The notes beneath the pieces were generated by a model. The model worked only from the letters and a program-made list of their open reading frames with translations, was not told the DNA's origin and searched no databases. Below are positions 36,584-47,486 of a stretch of 64,000 nucleotides of DNA, piece by piece. Both the position numbers and the translations under genes were made by a program. Source of the DNA: Bradyrhizobiaceae bacterium (lineage in GTDB: Bacteria; Pseudomonadota; Alphaproteobacteria; Rhizobiales; Xanthobacteraceae); assembly GCA_020544565.1 (NCBI GenBank), contig CP078014.1, positions 1,060,574-1,124,573 on the forward strand. The letters are read 5' to 3'. The stretch's first letter is position 1; the number at the start of each line of letters is the position of its first letter.

Positions 36584-37996
36584 ATGCCAGTCAGGTTTCG
36601 ACTCAAGTTCAGCGCGGGGAGTGCCCTCGCGGCTTTGATGATCGGTTTCGCCGCGGCCACGCCCGCCATGGCGGACACGATCGAGGCCGCGCTGGTTCGC
36701 GCCTACCAGAACAATCCCCAGCTCAACGCCCAGCGCGCCTCGGTGCGCGCGACCGACGAAAACGTTCCTCAGGCCCTGTCCGGCTACCGGCCGCGCGTCG
36801 CGGTCACCGCCAGCGCCGGCACTCAGTATACCGACATTCAGAATAATACGACCGTGGGCGGCCAGTTGAGCAGGGTGGGCCTGCACGGCGTCAATGCACC
36901 GCGCTCCGTGGGCGCGACGGTGTCGCAAACCCTTTTCAACGGCGGCCAGACGGCGAATCGCACCCGTGCCGCCGAAAGCCAGGTGTCGGCCGCACGCGAA
37001 GGGTTGCGCGTGCTGGAACAGACCGTGCTGCTGTCGGCCGCCACGATCTACATGGATTATCTGCGCGACGCCGCCATCGTCGAGGTCCAGCGCAGCAACG
37101 TCCGCGTGCTCGAGCAGACGCTAAAACAGACCCGCGACCGCTTCAATGTCGGCGAGGTGACCCGCACCGACGTCGCCCAGTCCGAAGCGCAACTCGCCGC
37201 CGGCAATACGCAGCTTCTTACCGCCGAATCCAATCTGACGACGACGCGGGCGAATTTCCGCCGCATCATCGGCAGCGAGCCCAACGCGCTCGCGCCGGGA
37301 TCTCCGGTGGACCGTTTCCTGCCGGCGAGCCTGCAGGGCTCCGTGAATGTCGGGCTAGTCGAGAACCCGAACATCACCGCCGCGATGTACGGCATCGATG
37401 TGAGCTTCCTGCAGGTGAAGGTCAACGAGGGCGCGCTGTTTCCGACCGTGACCCTTCAGGGCAGCGTCCAGCAGTCCTATGAAAGCACGATGTCGCTGTA
37501 CCGCTCGTTCGGCGCGTCGGCGGTGGCGCAGATGACGGTGCCGATCTATCAGGGCGGCGTGGAATACGCGCTGATCCGGCAATCGAAGGAAACGCTGGCG
37601 CAGCAGCGCCTCAACCTCGAACAGGTGCGTGACCAGACCCGCGCCGGCATCGCGCAGGCGTGGGGCCAGCTGGTCGCCAGCAAGGCGCAGGTGGCGTCGG
37701 CGCAGTCGCAGGTGAGCGCATCGGAAATCGCGCTCAACGGCGTTCGCGAGGAGGCGAGGGTCGGCCAGCGCACCACGCTCGACGTGTTGAACGCGCAGCA
37801 GGCGCTGGTGAACGCGCGGGTCGCCCTGGTGACGGCGCAGCACGATCGCGTTGTGGCGTCCTACAGTGTGCTGAATGCGATCGGCCGGCTGTCGCCGCAG
37901 GTCATGAACCTCGCGACCACGGTTTACGATCCGCAGGTGCACTATCATCAGGTGCGCGATAGCTGGGGCGGCGTGCGCACGCCCGACGGCCGCTAG
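36584..37996 (+). CDS. tolC: TolC-family outer-membrane channel
   Basis: 470 residues from the ATG at 36584, which starts a signal peptide (cleavage near AMA/DTI); an earlier in-frame GTG-type start would extend it needlessly. It has two internal repeats with TIEAALVRAYQNNPQLNAQRA and LLTAESNLTTTRANFRRIIG, and the conserved C-terminal GQRTTLDVLNAQQALVNARV. It is the TolC exit duct used by type I secretion and RND or ABC exporters. It is unlinked to a specific exporter here. A strong hairpin follows at 38020-38045. Confidence 0.93.
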   Translation: MPVRFRLKFSAGSALAALMIGFAAATPAMADTIEAALVRAYQNNPQLNAQRASVRATDENVPQALSGYRPRVAVTASAGTQYTDIQNNTTVGGQLSRVGLHGVNAPRSVGATVSQTLFNGGQTANRTRAAESQVSAAREGLRVLEQTVLLSAATIYMDYLRDAAIVEVQRSNVRVLEQTLKQTRDRFNVGEVTRTDVAQSEAQLAAGNTQLLTAESNLTTTRANFRRIIGSEPNALAPGSPVDRFLPASLQGSVNVGLVENPNITAAMYGIDVSFLQVKVNEGALFPTVTLQGSVQQSYESTMSLYRSFGASAVAQMTVPIYQGGVEYALIRQSKETLAQQRLNLEQVRDQTRAGIAQAWGQLVASKAQVASAQSQVSASEIALNGVREEARVGQRTTLDVLNAQQALVNARVALVTAQHDRVVASYSVLNAIGRLSPQVMNLATTVYDPQVHYHQVRDSWGGVRTPDGR

Positions 37997-38019
37997 TCTT
38001 TTCCCGACAAGCATGTGCT

Positions 38020-38045
38020 CAACGGACTGCATCCGCAGTCCGTTG
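38020..38045 (+). terminator. Hairpin terminator candidate after tolC
   Basis: Perfect 11-bp stem CAACGGACTGC / GCAGTCCGTTG with a 4-base loop (ATCC), 23 bases after the tolC stop. No long T-run follows, so termination efficiency is uncertain. Confidence 0.65.
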
Positions 38046-38170
38046 CTTGCATTCATTTGTGGCCCTGACATACCTTCATAAAGAGTGGCAAGGCGATTCG
38101 TGACGCAGGCGCGAGCGGCTTTCGCCGGCGATTTCAGACAACATTGACGGCCGATCAGGTGGAGTCGGAC

Positions 38171-38926
38171 ATGACGCAACCGGCAAAGGCGCAGGAACCC
38201 TCGATGGAGGAGATTCTGGCCTCGATCAGGCGGATCATCTCCGATGATGAAGCCAAACCTGCCGCTGCCGCGCCTGCTCCCGCTGCGCCGCCGCCGGTCA
38301 GGACCGAGGCTGCGAGGACGGACACGCCCAAGCCTGAGACGCTCAAGCCCGCGCCAGTCAAACCCGAGATCGTCAAGGCTAGCCCGGCCGGCAAGCCGGT
38401 GATGGCCGGGATTCCGCCTTCGAAAATCGTCCCGTCCCGGCCCGCAGCGGCTCCCGCGCCGAACAGCCAGGCCGATATCGACGCCATGATGGCCGGCTTC
38501 GATGCGCCCGCGGCTCCACCGCAAGTGGAACCGGAGGACGCCGACGCCGATGTGTTCGAGCTGACCGAGCAGATGGCGCTGCCCGATCCGGTCGTGCTCC
38601 GGACGGTCGAGCCGGAAGACGATCTCGACATCGTCGAGGCTCCGGTGGCGCAGGCCGCGCCCCGTGCCGAGCCGCCCATGCACCGCGAACCCGCACCGAA
38701 AGACATGCCGCACCAGCAGATGATCTCGAATTCCACGGCGACGGCGGTGGAATCCGCCTTCAATGCGCTCGCCAACACCGTTTTGAGCAACAATGCCCGG
38801 ACGCTGGAGGATCTCGTCAAGGAGATGCTGCGTCCGATGCTGAAATCCTGGCTCGACGACAATCTGCCCAATCTGGTGGAGCGGATCGTCAAGGCCGAGA
38901 TCGAGCGGGTCTCCCGGGGCCGGTAA
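38171..38926 (+). CDS. popZ: PopZ-type polar organizing protein (DUF2497)
   Basis: 251 residues from the ATG at 38171, with GGAG six bases upstream. The N-terminal helix SMEEILASIRRIISDDE and the C-terminal TLEDLVKEMLRPMLKSWLDDNLPNLVERIV are the two conserved PopZ parts. Between them is a Pro/Ala/Glu-rich linker of about 180 residues, as expected for the disordered region. PopZ assembles at the cell pole and tethers the chromosome origin and polarity factors. The position directly upstream of valS is typical for the order. Confidence 0.9.
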   Translation: MTQPAKAQEPSMEEILASIRRIISDDEAKPAAAAPAPAAPPPVRTEAARTDTPKPETLKPAPVKPEIVKASPAGKPVMAGIPPSKIVPSRPAAAPAPNSQADIDAMMAGFDAPAAPPQVEPEDADADVFELTEQMALPDPVVLRTVEPEDDLDIVEAPVAQAAPRAEPPMHREPAPKDMPHQQMISNSTATAVESAFNALANTVLSNNARTLEDLVKEMLRPMLKSWLDDNLPNLVERIVKAEIERVSRGR

Positions 38927-39026
38927 CCCGGCTCTCCGGTCCTGCCTTCCCCGCGTTTCCACAGGTTGACTTGCGCCGCGCTGGCAGGTTTCTAGCGTGT
39001 GATGAAATCGGATTTGACCACGATTT

Positions 39027-39117
39027 CGTCATTGCGAGGAGCGCCAGCGACGAAGCAAATCCAGCTTTTTGCTCGGCGCAATTCCTTCTGGATTGCTTCG
39101 CTTCGCTCGCAATGACG
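39027..39117. repeat. Palindromic repeat, 'cgtcattgcgagg' type
   Basis: CGTCATTGCGAGGAGCGCCAG at the left, CTTCGCTCGCAATGACG at the right, inner GCAAATCCAG/CTGGATTGC. It lies between popZ and valS, 43 bases before the valS start. Confidence 0.9.
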
Positions 39118-39159
39118 ACAATACTCCGGTCCTGATCCATTCCTTTTGATTGCAGTGCC

Positions 39160-42030
39160 ATGATCGAGAAAACCTACCAGCCGGCCGAGATCGAGGGCCG
39201 TATGTCCCGTGCCTGGGAAAACGCCGGGGCGTTCAAGGCCGGCCGCCCCGAGCGGCGCGACGCCGAGCCGTTCACGATCGTGATCCCGCCGCCGAACGTC
39301 ACCGGCTCGCTGCACATGGGCCACGCGCTCAACAATACGCTGCAGGATATCCTGTGCCGGTTCGAGCGCATGCGCGGCCGCGACGTGCTGTGGCAACCGG
39401 GAACCGATCACGCCGGCATCGCCACCCAGATGGTGGTCGAGCGCCAGTTGATGGAGCGCAAGGAGCCGAACCGCCGCGACATGGGCCGCGCCGAATTCCT
39501 CGATCGTGTCTGGCAATGGAAGGCCGAATCCGGCGGCACCATCGTCAACCAGTTGAAGCGCCTCGGCGCCTCGTGCGACTGGTCGCGCGAGCGCTTCACC
39601 ATGGATGAAGGGCTGTCGCGCGCCGTCGCCAAGGTGTTCGTCGAACTCTACAATCAGGGGCTGATCTACAAGGACAAGCGGCTGGTCAACTGGGACCCGA
39701 AGCTGCTCACCGCGATCTCCGACCTCGAAGTCCAGCAGGTCGAGGTCAAGGGCAACCTCTGGCACCTGCGCTATCCGCTGGAAGGCGTCAGCTTCGATCC
39801 CGACAATCCCGCGACATTCATCGTGGTTGCGACCACGCGGCCCGAAACCATGCTCGGCGACACCGCCGTGGCAGGGAATCCTGACGACGAGCGCTACCGC
39901 CATCTGGTCGGCAAGAACGCCGTGCTGCCGCTGGTCGGCCGGCTGATCCCGATCGTCGCGGATGAATATTCCGATCCCGAGAAGGGCTCGGGCGCGGTGA
40001 AGATCACGCCCGCGCACGACTTCAACGATTTCGAGGTCGGCCGGCGGCACAGCCTGCCGTCGATCAGCGTGCTCGACCAGGAGGCGCGCCTCACGCTTTC
40101 GGCCAACGAGGACTATCTGCGCGGGCTGCCGGAAGCGGCGCTGATCCTCGCGGAAGAACTCGAGGGCAAGGACCGTTTCGTCGCGCGCAAGCTGATCGTG
40201 GCCAAGCTGGAGGAGGCCGGTTTCCTCGACAAGATCGAGCCCAACACCCACATGGTGCCTCATGGCGACCGTTCCGGCGTCGTCATCGAGCCTTATCTCA
40301 CCGACCAGTGGTACGTGGACGCCAAGACGCTGGCGGAGCCCGCAATCGCGGCGGTGCGCTCCGGCGAAACGGTGTTCGTGCCGAAGAACTGGGAAAAGAC
40401 CTATTTCGAGTGGATGGAGAACATCCAGCCGTGGTGCATCTCGCGCCAGTTGTGGTGGGGCCACCAGATCCCGGCGTGGTACGGGCCGGACGGTCGGGTG
40501 TTCGTCGCCGAGACCGAGGACGAGGCCGTCGGCCGGGCGCTCGGCTATTACGTCGAGCAGGGCGTCATCACGCCGGAGCAGGGCGAGGCGATGGCGCGCG
40601 ACGCCGCCAGGCGCGACGGTTTCATCACGCGTGATGAAGACGTGCTCGACACCTGGTTCTCCTCGGCACTGTGGCCGTTCTCGACGCTGGGCTGGCCCGA
40701 CGACACCACGGACGTCGAACGCTACTACCCGACCAATGTGCTGGTGACCGGCTTCGACATCATCTTCTTTTGGGTCGCCCGGATGATGATGATGGGCCTG
40801 CACTTTATGAAGGACGTGCCGTTCCCCACCGTCTACATCCACGCCCTCGTCCGCGACGAGAAGGGCGCGAAGATGTCCAAGTCGAAGGGCAACGTCATCG
40901 ATCCGCTGCACCTGATCGACGACTATGGCGCGGATGCGCTGCGCTTCACGCTGGCGGCGATGGCGGCGCAGGGCCGCGACATCAAGCTCTCCACCCAGCG
41001 CGTGGAAGGCTACCGCAATTTCGCGACCAAGCTGTGGAATGCGTCGCGCTTCGCCGAGATGAATGGCTGCGCATTGCCGGACGGGTTCGACCCGTCGTCC
41101 GCGCAAGAGACGCTCAACCGCTGGATCGCGCACGAGACCGCGCGCGCCACCCGCGAGGTCACCGAGGCCATTCTGGCCTATCGCTTCAACGATGCGGCCG
41201 GGACGATCTACCGCTTCGTGTGGAACGTCTATTGCGACTGGTATCTCGAACTGGCCAAGCCGGTGCTGATGGGCGCGGACAGTCCGGCAAAGGCCGAGAC
41301 CCAGGCCAGCATCGCCTGGGCGCGCGACGAGATCCTCAAGCTGCTGCATCCGTTCATGCCCTTCATCACCGAGGAGTTGTGGGCGGTGACCGGCAAGCGT
41401 GACGGACTGCTGGCGCTCGCCGAATGGCCGCTGAAGCCGCAGCCGGACATGCTGGCGACGGCGATCGCGGCCACCGCCATGTCGGGCGACCCGCTGGCGA
41501 TGCCGGTGGTGGTGCCGCCGCTGCCGGAGATCGAACAGTTCAGCGATCCCGCCGCCGAGGCCGAGATCGGCTGGCTGGTGGAGCTGATCTCGTCGATCCG
41601 TTCGCTGCGCGCGGAAATGAACATTCCGCCGGCGACGCTATTCCCGCTGGTGCTGGTCGGGGCCTCCGACGACATCCGGGCGCGTGCGCAGCGCTGGAGC
41701 GACGTTATGAAGCGCCTTGCGCGGCTCGGCGACATCTCCTTCGCCGACCGCGCGCCGGATGGCTCGGTGCAGTTGCTGGTGCGCGGCGAGGTGGCGGCGA
41801 TCCCGCTCAAGGGCGTGATCGATCTAGCCGCCGAGAAGGCGCGCCTCGGCAAGGAACTGGCGAAGGCAGACGCTGATATCGCACGCGTCGACGCCAAGCT
41901 TGGCAACGCGAAGTTCGTCGCCAACGCGCCGGAAGAGGTGATCGACGAACAGCGCGAGAAGCGCGAGGAAGCCGACTCCCGCAGGACCAAGATTCTGGAA
42001 GCGCTGGAGCGCCTCAAGGATATTGGATGA
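39160..42030 (+). CDS. valS: Valine-tRNA ligase
   Basis: 956-residue class I aminoacyl-tRNA synthetase. It has the HIGH-type motif at residues 52-55 (HMGH, within [15 protein letters not shown]), Lys-Met-Ser-Lys-Ser at 571-575, the editing-domain motif [13 protein letters not shown], and a C-terminal coiled coil of about 65 residues ([19 protein letters not shown]). It charges tRNA-Val and edits misactivated threonine. The stop overlaps the start of the MFS gene (GGATGA). Confidence 0.97.
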   Translation: MIEKTYQPAEIEGRMSRAWENAGAFKAGRPERRDAEPFTIVIPPPNVTGSLHMGHALNNTLQDILCRFERMRGRDVLWQPGTDHAGIATQMVVERQLMERKEPNRRDMGRAEFLDRVWQWKAESGGTIVNQLKRLGASCDWSRERFTMDEGLSRAVAKVFVELYNQGLIYKDKRLVNWDPKLLTAISDLEVQQVEVKGNLWHLRYPLEGVSFDPDNPATFIVVATTRPETMLGDTAVAGNPDDERYRHLVGKNAVLPLVGRLIPIVADEYSDPEKGSGAVKITPAHDFNDFEVGRRHSLPSISVLDQEARLTLSANEDYLRGLPEAALILAEELEGKDRFVARKLIVAKLEEAGFLDKIEPNTHMVPHGDRSGVVIEPYLTDQWYVDAKTLAEPAIAAVRSGETVFVPKNWEKTYFEWMENIQPWCISRQLWWGHQIPAWYGPDGRVFVAETEDEAVGRALGYYVEQGVITPEQGEAMARDAARRDGFITRDEDVLDTWFSSALWPFSTLGWPDDTTDVERYYPTNVLVTGFDIIFFWVARMMMMGLHFMKDVPFPTVYIHALVRDEKGAKMSKSKGNVIDPLHLIDDYGADALRFTLAAMAAQGRDIKLSTQRVEGYRNFATKLWNASRFAEMNGCALPDGFDPSSAQETLNRWIAHETARATREVTEAILAYRFNDAAGTIYRFVWNVYCDWYLELAKPVLMGADSPAKAETQASIAWARDEILKLLHPFMPFITEELWAVTGKRDGLLALAEWPLKPQPDMLATAIAATAMSGDPLAMPVVVPPLPEIEQFSDPAAEAEIGWLVELISSIRSLRAEMNIPPATLFPLVLVGASDDIRARAQRWSDVMKRLARLGDISFADRAPDGSVQLLVRGEVAAIPLKGVIDLAAEKARLGKELAKADADIARVDAKLGNAKFVANAPEEVIDEQREKREEADSRRTKILEALERLKDIG

Positions 42031-43193
42031 CCGCGGATTCGTCGCCTTCATTCAGGGCGCTCGCTCTGCTGTGGCTCGCCGGGAACAGCCTGCGGCTCAC
42101 CATCCTCGCGGTGCCGCCGATCCTGGCGCTCATCATTGTCGACCTCAATCTGTCGGGCACCGAGGTCGGAATTCTGAACGCCATACCGGCGTGTCTGTTT
42201 GCGCTGGTTTCGGTGCCGGGATCGGCGCTGATCGCGCGGGTGGGGGCGGTGCCCGCGCTCGTCATCGGGCTTCTGGCCACCGCGGCCGGATCGGCCCTGC
42301 GCGGCTTCGCCTCGACCAGTATGACGCTGTTTGCCGCCACCATCGTCATGGGCGCGGGCATCGCGGTGATGCAGCCGGCGCTGCCGCCCACCGTGCGTCA
42401 ATGGCAGTCGCACCGGATCGGCTTCGCCACCGCCGTCTACACCAACGGCCTGTTGTGCGGCGAAATCTTTCCGGTGGTGCTGGCCGCGGCGCTGCTGCCT
42501 GTTCTCGGCGGGAGCTGGCGCGCCAGCCTGATCTTCTGGTCGATCCCGGTGGCGCTGATCGCGCTTGCGGTGTTTGTCCTTCAGCCCGGCGGCAAAAGCG
42601 CGGTTTCCGTCCGGCATCACCTGTGGATGCCCGACTGGCGCGCGCCGGTGCTCTGGAAGGTCGGCCTGATGCTCGGGGGCGCCAATCAGCTTTATATCTG
42701 CGCCAACGCTTTTCTGCCCGGCTATCTGCTGCAGGCCGGCCGGACCGACCTGATCGGACTGACGCTGAGCGTGCTCAACGGCGGCCAGTTGCCGGCCTCG
42801 TTCATCCTGCTCGCCATGGCCAGCCGCTGGGAGCGCAAGCGGTGGCCGCTGCTGGTTTCCGGCGTGTTCGGCCTTGCCGGCATCGCCGCGGTTCTGTCCG
42901 GGTCCGGTCCATGGATCGTGGTGGGCGCGGGGCTGATGGGGTTTGCCTGTGCGATCGTCCTCACGCTCTCGCTGGCCTTGCCCGCGCTGCTGGTGCCGCC
43001 TGACGACGTACCCCGCATGTCGGCCGGGGTTTTCACCATCGGCTATTCGCTGGCGGTGCTGGTCTCGATCATCGGCGGGATGGCATGGGACCTCAGCGGG
43101 AGTGCGGCCTTCGCCTTCGCGCCCATCGCGGTCGCCACGCTTTTCATCATCCTGTTTGCGTCGCTGATGGATTTTTCCCCGCGCCGGGCCTGA
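42027..43193 (+). CDS. MFS transporter, CynX/NimT family
   Basis: 388 residues with twelve predicted membrane segments and no large soluble domain. The pattern ([29 protein letters not shown], then a second half starting [31 protein letters not shown]) fits the cyanate/2-nitroimidazole transporter family. Its substrate is unknown. The ATG overlaps the valS stop, so it is probably read through from valS. Its last 47 bases overlap the 3' end of the glycosylase gene on the other strand. Confidence 0.83.
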   Translation: MTADSSPSFRALALLWLAGNSLRLTILAVPPILALIIVDLNLSGTEVGILNAIPACLFALVSVPGSALIARVGAVPALVIGLLATAAGSALRGFASTSMTLFAATIVMGAGIAVMQPALPPTVRQWQSHRIGFATAVYTNGLLCGEIFPVVLAAALLPVLGGSWRASLIFWSIPVALIALAVFVLQPGGKSAVSVRHHLWMPDWRAPVLWKVGLMLGGANQLYICANAFLPGYLLQAGRTDLIGLTLSVLNGGQLPASFILLAMASRWERKRWPLLVSGVFGLAGIAAVLSGSGPWIVVGAGLMGFACAIVLTLSLALPALLVPPDDVPRMSAGVFTIGYSLAVLVSIIGGMAWDLSGSAAFAFAPIAVATLFIILFASLMDFSPRRA

Positions 43194-43779
43194 ACGGCTT
43201 GCTGAGAAACCGTGAGCCTTTCAGCCCGAACCGCCATGGCAGCTCGACCGCCTTGGTGATGCCGATGCGGACGCCGCTGACGATCTCGGGCCGGCGCGGG
43301 CGGGCGTGGATTGCGATCGGCGGCGCATCGAGCGGCAGCGCGTTGTAGGCGATGCTGACCGCCATGGCCTCGCAGACCTTGCCCGGCCCGGAGCACAGCG
43401 CACGCTCGTCCTGCTGTTTGCGCCGTCGCCGCATCGTGGCGACGCCGTGGGTCGGCTCGATCGCGCGGACCAGCACAGCGCTGGCGGAGCCTTCTTCCTC
43501 GCAGACGAAATTCATGCACCAGTGGATGCCGTAGGAGCGATAGACATACAGAAAGCCCGGCGGGCCGAACATCACCCGGTTGCGCGGCGTTGGCCCGCGA
43601 TAGGAGTGCGCGGCCGGATCGGTGTGGTGATAGGCTTCGACCTCGACGATGACGCCGCCGACCCCGTTCACCAATAGCGTCGCGCCGATCAGGTCGGGGG
43701 CGACGTCGAGGACATCGCGCGCGAAGAATTTGCGCGTCAGAATCCGTCCGGGCGGAAGAGGGCTGTTATTTTCGGGCAT
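43147..43779 (-). CDS. 3-methyladenine DNA glycosylase (Mpg/AAG family)
   Basis: 210 residues. Signature pieces of the alkyladenine glycosylase family are present: [40 protein letters not shown] with the catalytic Glu, the intercalating-region [15 protein letters not shown], and [12 protein letters not shown]. It excises alkylated purines in base-excision repair. The C-terminus (after FLSKPF) overlaps the antisense end of the MFS gene. It is probably a monocistronic gene convergent with the MFS gene and divergent from lipA. Confidence 0.92.
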   Translation of the reverse strand: MPENNSPLPPGRILTRKFFARDVLDVAPDLIGATLLVNGVGGVIVEVEAYHHTDPAAHSYRGPTPRNRVMFGPPGFLYVYRSYGIHWCMNFVCEEEGSASAVLVRAIEPTHGVATMRRRRKQQDERALCSGPGKVCEAMAVSIAYNALPLDAPPIAIHARPRRPEIVSGVRIGITKAVELPWRFGLKGSRFLSKPFRPGAGKNPSATQTG

Positions 43780-43929
43780 TTATCGGCAGGGGGCTGGCGG
43801 CAGAATTGCACCCGGCGGCGATGCAGGGCCGGCCGGAACATGATATGCATTCCAGCCTAGCACGATGCCGACGGCTTGCGCCAAGGCTATGGCGGGCTTA
43901 GGTAAGTCGAGCGAAATCGCGGGATTTTC

Positions 43930-44889
43930 ATGGTCGTTCTCATCGATACGGTGTCGCCCAATCAGGTGCGTCCGCGCCATCCGGAGAAGGTCAACCGGCC
44001 GGACGCCAAGTCCCCCGCCAAACCCGACTGGATCCGCGTCCGCGCGCCGATGTCCCGCGGCTACGCCAGCACCCGCAACATCGTCAAGGAAAACGGCCTC
44101 GTCACCGTGTGCGAGGAAGCCGGCTGCCCGAACATCGGCGAGTGCTGGGACAAGAAGCACGCCACCTTCATGATCATGGGCGACACCTGCACGCGGGCCT
44201 GCGCCTTCTGCAACGTCAAGACCGGCATGCCCGGCGCGCTCGATCCGGCCGAGCCGGAGCACATCGCGCTCGCGGTGGCGAAGCTCGGCTTGCATCACGT
44301 CGTCATCACCTCGGTGGACCGCGACGATCTCGCCGACGGCGGCGCCGACCACTTCGTCAGGACCATCCGCGCCATTCGCGCGGGTTGCCCGACGACAACC
44401 ATCGAGATCCTGACGCCGGACTTCCTGCGTAAGGACGGCGCACTGGAGCAGGTGGTTGCGGCCAAGCCGGATGTGTTCAACCACAATCTCGAAACCGTGC
44501 CGTCGCGCTATCTCACCGTGCGGCCGGGCGCGCGCTATTTCCACTCGATCCGGCTGCTGCAGCGGGTCAAGGAGATGGACCCGAGCATGTTCACCAAGTC
44601 CGGCATCATGGTCGGTCTCGGCGAGGAGCGCCACGAGGTGCTGCAGGTGATGGACGACCTGCGCACGGCGGATGTCGATTTCCTCACCATCGGCCAATAT
44701 CTGCAGCCGAGCCTCAAGCATCACGCGGTGATGCGCTACGTCACGCCCGACGAATTCAGCGGCTACGAGCGGATCGCCTATACCAAGGGGTTCCTGATGG
44801 TGTCGGCGAGCCCGCTGACGCGTTCGTCGCATCACGCCGGCGAGGACTTCGCGAAGCTGAAGGCCGCGCGCGCGGCGACAAACCGCTAA
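43930..44889 (+). CDS. lipA: Lipoyl synthase
   Basis: 319-residue radical SAM enzyme with both iron-sulfur cysteine sets: Cys61, 66, 72 (CX4CX5C, auxiliary cluster) and Cys87, 91, 94 (CX3CX2C, radical SAM cluster). It inserts sulfur at C6 and C8 of octanoyl groups on lipoate-dependent enzymes. The next gene, a COQ10-like protein 158 bases downstream beyond a palindromic repeat, commonly follows lipA in this group. Confidence 0.97.
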   Translation: MVVLIDTVSPNQVRPRHPEKVNRPDAKSPAKPDWIRVRAPMSRGYASTRNIVKENGLVTVCEEAGCPNIGECWDKKHATFMIMGDTCTRACAFCNVKTGMPGALDPAEPEHIALAVAKLGLHHVVITSVDRDDLADGGADHFVRTIRAIRAGCPTTTIEILTPDFLRKDGALEQVVAAKPDVFNHNLETVPSRYLTVRPGARYFHSIRLLQRVKEMDPSMFTKSGIMVGLGEERHEVLQVMDDLRTADVDFLTIGQYLQPSLKHHAVMRYVTPDEFSGYERIAYTKGFLMVSASPLTRSSHHAGEDFAKLKAARAATNR

Positions 44890-44923
44890 AGTGCGATGAA
44901 TTCAGGTTCGGCGCCGGCTTAAC

Positions 44924-45013
44924 CGTCATTGCGAGCGAAGCGAAGCAATCCAGCTTTGTCTTGCGAGGGAGAGAACTGGATTGCTTCGTCGGCTTCGCCT
45001 CCTCGCAATGACG
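44924..45013. repeat. Palindromic repeat, 'cgtcattgcgag' type
   Basis: CGTCATTGCGAGCGAAGCG at the left and CCTCCTCGCAATGACG at the right, with inner GCAATCCAG/CTGGATTGC. It lies between lipA and the COQ10-like gene, possibly dividing the operon. Confidence 0.9.
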
Positions 45014-45047
45014 GTTCAAGCCTGTCTCACCATGCGTTAGTTTCCCG

Positions 45048-45518
45048 ATGCCCCAGTTCTCGAACAAGCGCCGCGTTCGCCACAGCGCGCAGAAGATGTT
45101 CGACCTCGTCGCCGACGTCGAGCGCTATCCCGAATTCGTGCCGATGTGTCAGGCGTTGAAAGTGCGCCAGCGGACGTCGCGGCCGGACGGCTGTGAGGTC
45201 ATCGTCGCCGACATGACGGTGGCCTACAAGATGGTGCGCGAGAGCTTCACCAGCCGCGTCACGCTGGACCGGCCGAACCTGAAGATTCTGGTGGAGTATC
45301 TGCAGGGGCCGTTCAGCAAGCTGGAGAACCGCTGGACCTTCGAGGCGAGGTCCGACGACGCCTGCGACGTCGGCTTCTTCATCGCCTACGAGTTCAGGAG
45401 TCGGATGCTCGCGGTGCTGATGGGCGCGATGTTCGACGCCGCTTTCCAGCGCTTCGCCGTGGCGTTCGAGAAACGCGCGGATGCGGTGTATGGACCGCCG
45501 CGCGTGGGCGCTTCTTGA
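45048..45518 (+). CDS. COQ10/RatA-type START-domain protein
   Basis: 156 residues. It has the family opening (KKMFDLVADVERYPEFVP-like, here QKMFDLVADVERYPEFVPM) and the pattern [20 protein letters not shown] with the final amphipathic helix. The family includes mitochondrial COQ10, a ubiquinone-binding chaperone, and E. coli RatA, named as a ribosome-association toxin. In an aerobic alphaproteobacterium after lipA, a ubiquinone-related role is the better guess. Its last 125 bases are antisense to the C-terminal extension of the next gene. Confidence 0.87.
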   Translation: MPQFSNKRRVRHSAQKMFDLVADVERYPEFVPMCQALKVRQRTSRPDGCEVIVADMTVAYKMVRESFTSRVTLDRPNLKILVEYLQGPFSKLENRWTFEARSDDACDVGFFIAYEFRSRMLAVLMGAMFDAAFQRFAVAFEKRADAVYGPPRVGAS

Positions 45519-46023
45519 GCGGCGGCTGCGGCCCGCGCGCCATCTCGGTCAGCATTTTCAAGGCTTCGACCACCGACTGTTCGCGGACATTGGCGCGGCC
45601 CACCGCGCCGAACCGGCATTCCTTGTGGGTGATGCGGCCGTCGCGCGCGGCGACGGCGAGGTGCACCAGCCCCACGGGCTTGCCCGGCGTTGCGCCGCCT
45701 GGGCCGGCGATCCCGGTGATCGCCACGGCGAGATCGACGTCGGCGTGCTCCAGCGCGCCGAACGCCATGGCGGTGGCGGTCTCCTTGCTCACCGCGCCGA
45801 AGGTGTCGAGCGTCGCGGTCGGGACGCCGAGCATCTGGTGCTTGGCCGCGTTGGAATAGGTGACGAAGCCGCGGTCGATCACGTCCGACGATCCGGGAAT
45901 GTCGGTCAGCGCCGCGGCGACGAGGCCGCCGGTGCACGACTCGGCGGTGGCGACGGTCAGCTTGCGCATCCGGCACAAATCCAGCAACGAGCGGGAGAGG
46001 GCGCGGATGGCGCTGCCGCTCAT
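45394..46023 (-). CDS. pncC: CinA-family nicotinamide-nucleotide amidohydrolase
   Basis: 209 residues from the ATG at 46023, whose first bases overlap the ispDF stop. The CinA C-terminal domain is complete: [55 protein letters not shown], then a final helix ending near LKMLTEMA. It deamidates nicotinamide mononucleotide in pyridine-nucleotide recycling. After the domain is an unusual basic tail of about 45 residues rich in Arg/Lys/Pro, read antisense over the end of the COQ10-like gene. The tail may be genuine or a product of a lost stop codon. Confidence 0.9.
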   Translation of the reverse strand: MSGSAIRALSRSLLDLCRMRKLTVATAESCTGGLVAAALTDIPGSSDVIDRGFVTYSNAAKHQMLGVPTATLDTFGAVSKETATAMAFGALEHADVDLAVAITGIAGPGGATPGKPVGLVHLAVAARDGRITHKECRFGAVGRANVREQSVVEALKMLTEMARGPQPPLKKRPRAAVHTPHPRVSRTPRRSAGKRRRTSRPSAPRASDS

Positions 46024-47234
46024 GGCTGGTTGCTCCCGCCGTTCGCCGCGCCGATGTCGTCCCACGGCAGGCGGATGGTGGCGGCGGCTGTCGCCGCGAT
46101 GCCTTCCTGTCGCCCGGTGAAGCCCAGCCGCTCGCTGGTGGTGGCCTTCACCGCGATGCGGGACTGCGGCAGCCCGGTGATCTCGGCGATTCTCGCCCGC
46201 ATCGCCTCGCGCAGCGGACCGATCTTCGGCGCTTCGCAGATCATCGTCACTTCGAGATGCGCGATCCGTCCGCCGCGCCGGTGAACGAGTTCGACCGCGT
46301 GTTTCAGGAACTGGTCGGAGGCCGCGCCCTTCCACTTCGGATCGCTCGGCGGAAAGTGCGAGCCGATATCGCCATCGGCCAGCGCGCCGAGAATGGCGTC
46401 GACGAGGGCGTGCAGGCCGACGTCGCCGTCGGAATGGGCGAGAAAGCCGCGGTTGAACGGCACGCGGACGCCGCACAGCATCAGGTGGTCGCCATCGGTC
46501 AGGGCATGGACGTCGTAACCGGTCCCGGTGCGGATATCGCCCAGCATGGCTCCGAGGCGCGCTTCCTCGCGCGCGAAATCTTCCGGCGTGGTCAGTTTCA
46601 TGTTGGCAGCATCGCCTTCAAATGTCGCGACCGTCAATCCCGCCCATTCGGCGATGGCGGCGTCGTCGGTGAAATCGTCGCGGCCCTCGCGCGCGGCGCG
46701 GCGATGGGCGTCGAGGATGGTCTGGAAGTGGAAGGCTTGCGGCGTCTGCGCGATCCGCAGCAGCGCGCGATCCGGCGTCGCCTCAACAGCGCCGGCCGCA
46801 TCGACCACCTTGATCGTGTCGGTAACCGGCACCACCGGGATCGCCGCCCCAGTGAGCAGCGCCGCATCAATGGCGCGCGAGATCACGTCGGCGGTGACGA
46901 AGGCGCGGGCGGCGTCGTGGATCAGCACGATCTCCGGCGCCTGGCTCGCCAGCGCCTCCAGCCCGGCGCGCACCGACGCCTGCCGCGTCGCCCCGCCATC
47001 GACCGGCGGGCGATAGGCGAGATGGCACACCGCCTGATCGAAGATGTCGGCATCGTCGGGATTGCGCACCGGCTGAACGGCGCTGATGCCCGGATGGGTG
47101 CAGAACGGCTCCATCGCCCGGGCGAGCACGGTTTTGCCGCCGATCGATCGGTATTGCTTGGGGCCTCCGGCTCCGGCGCGCAGGCCTCGGCCGGCGGCGA
47201 CGATGATGGCGGCAGTCCGTTTGGGCATGGTCAT
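46020..47234 (-). CDS. ispDF: Bifunctional IspD/IspF isoprenoid enzyme
   Basis: 404 residues from the ATG at 47234 (a second ATG two codons later is equally possible; the frame is open further upstream without family sequence). The N-terminal half is IspD ([31 protein letters not shown]). The C-terminal half is IspF ([30 protein letters not shown]). It performs cytidylylation of methylerythritol phosphate and then cyclisation in the non-mevalonate pathway. This fusion is typical of alpha- and epsilonproteobacteria. It is divergent from dusB and coupled to the CinA gene downstream. Confidence 0.95.
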   Translation of the reverse strand: MTMPKRTAAIIVAAGRGLRAGAGGPKQYRSIGGKTVLARAMEPFCTHPGISAVQPVRNPDDADIFDQAVCHLAYRPPVDGGATRQASVRAGLEALASQAPEIVLIHDAARAFVTADVISRAIDAALLTGAAIPVVPVTDTIKVVDAAGAVEATPDRALLRIAQTPQAFHFQTILDAHRRAAREGRDDFTDDAAIAEWAGLTVATFEGDAANMKLTTPEDFAREEARLGAMLGDIRTGTGYDVHALTDGDHLMLCGVRVPFNRGFLAHSDGDVGLHALVDAILGALADGDIGSHFPPSDPKWKGAASDQFLKHAVELVHRRGGRIAHLEVTMICEAPKIGPLREAMRARIAEITGLPQSRIAVKATTSERLGFTGRQEGIAATAAATIRLPWDDIGAANGGSNQP

Positions 47235-47375
47235 GGCTGAGGCAGCGTGGGTGAGGAGCGGGCAGGAGGCCGAGCGGGATGTCGGCGGATTCGGGAGGTG
47301 CACTTAACACATTATGGCGGAAAACAGCATGATTTCACGGCGATGGGAGCACGGGCGGCATATGTTGCGATGCAC

Positions 47376-47403
47376 TTGCGTCGTGCCGCCGTTTGTCTAA
47401 AAT
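47376..47403 (+). promoter_or_regulatory. Candidate promoter of dusB-ntrBC
   Basis: TTGCGT at 47376-47381 and TAAAAT at 47398-47403, 16 bases apart, in an AT-richer stretch about 85 bases upstream of the dusB start and directed toward it. By eye only. Confidence 0.45.
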
Positions 47404-47445
47404 ATAGGCATGACAGCATATTGCCCAACAATTAAGCTAACATTC

Positions 47446-47463
47446 CGTCGCAATGATGCGACG
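47446..47463 (+). promoter_or_regulatory. Leader hairpin before dusB
   Basis: Perfect 7-bp stem CGTCGCA/TGCGACG with loop ATGA, ending 23 bases before the GTG start. It could influence translation of dusB. No known riboswitch family is recognised. Confidence 0.35.
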
Positions 47464-47486
47464 CAGCTCGGACAACGAGAAGCCCG

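Noticed and set aside
38992..41349. A 785-codon frame antisense to valS
   Set aside because: Shadow frame of a conserved synthetase with antisense composition; it also crosses a palindromic repeat.
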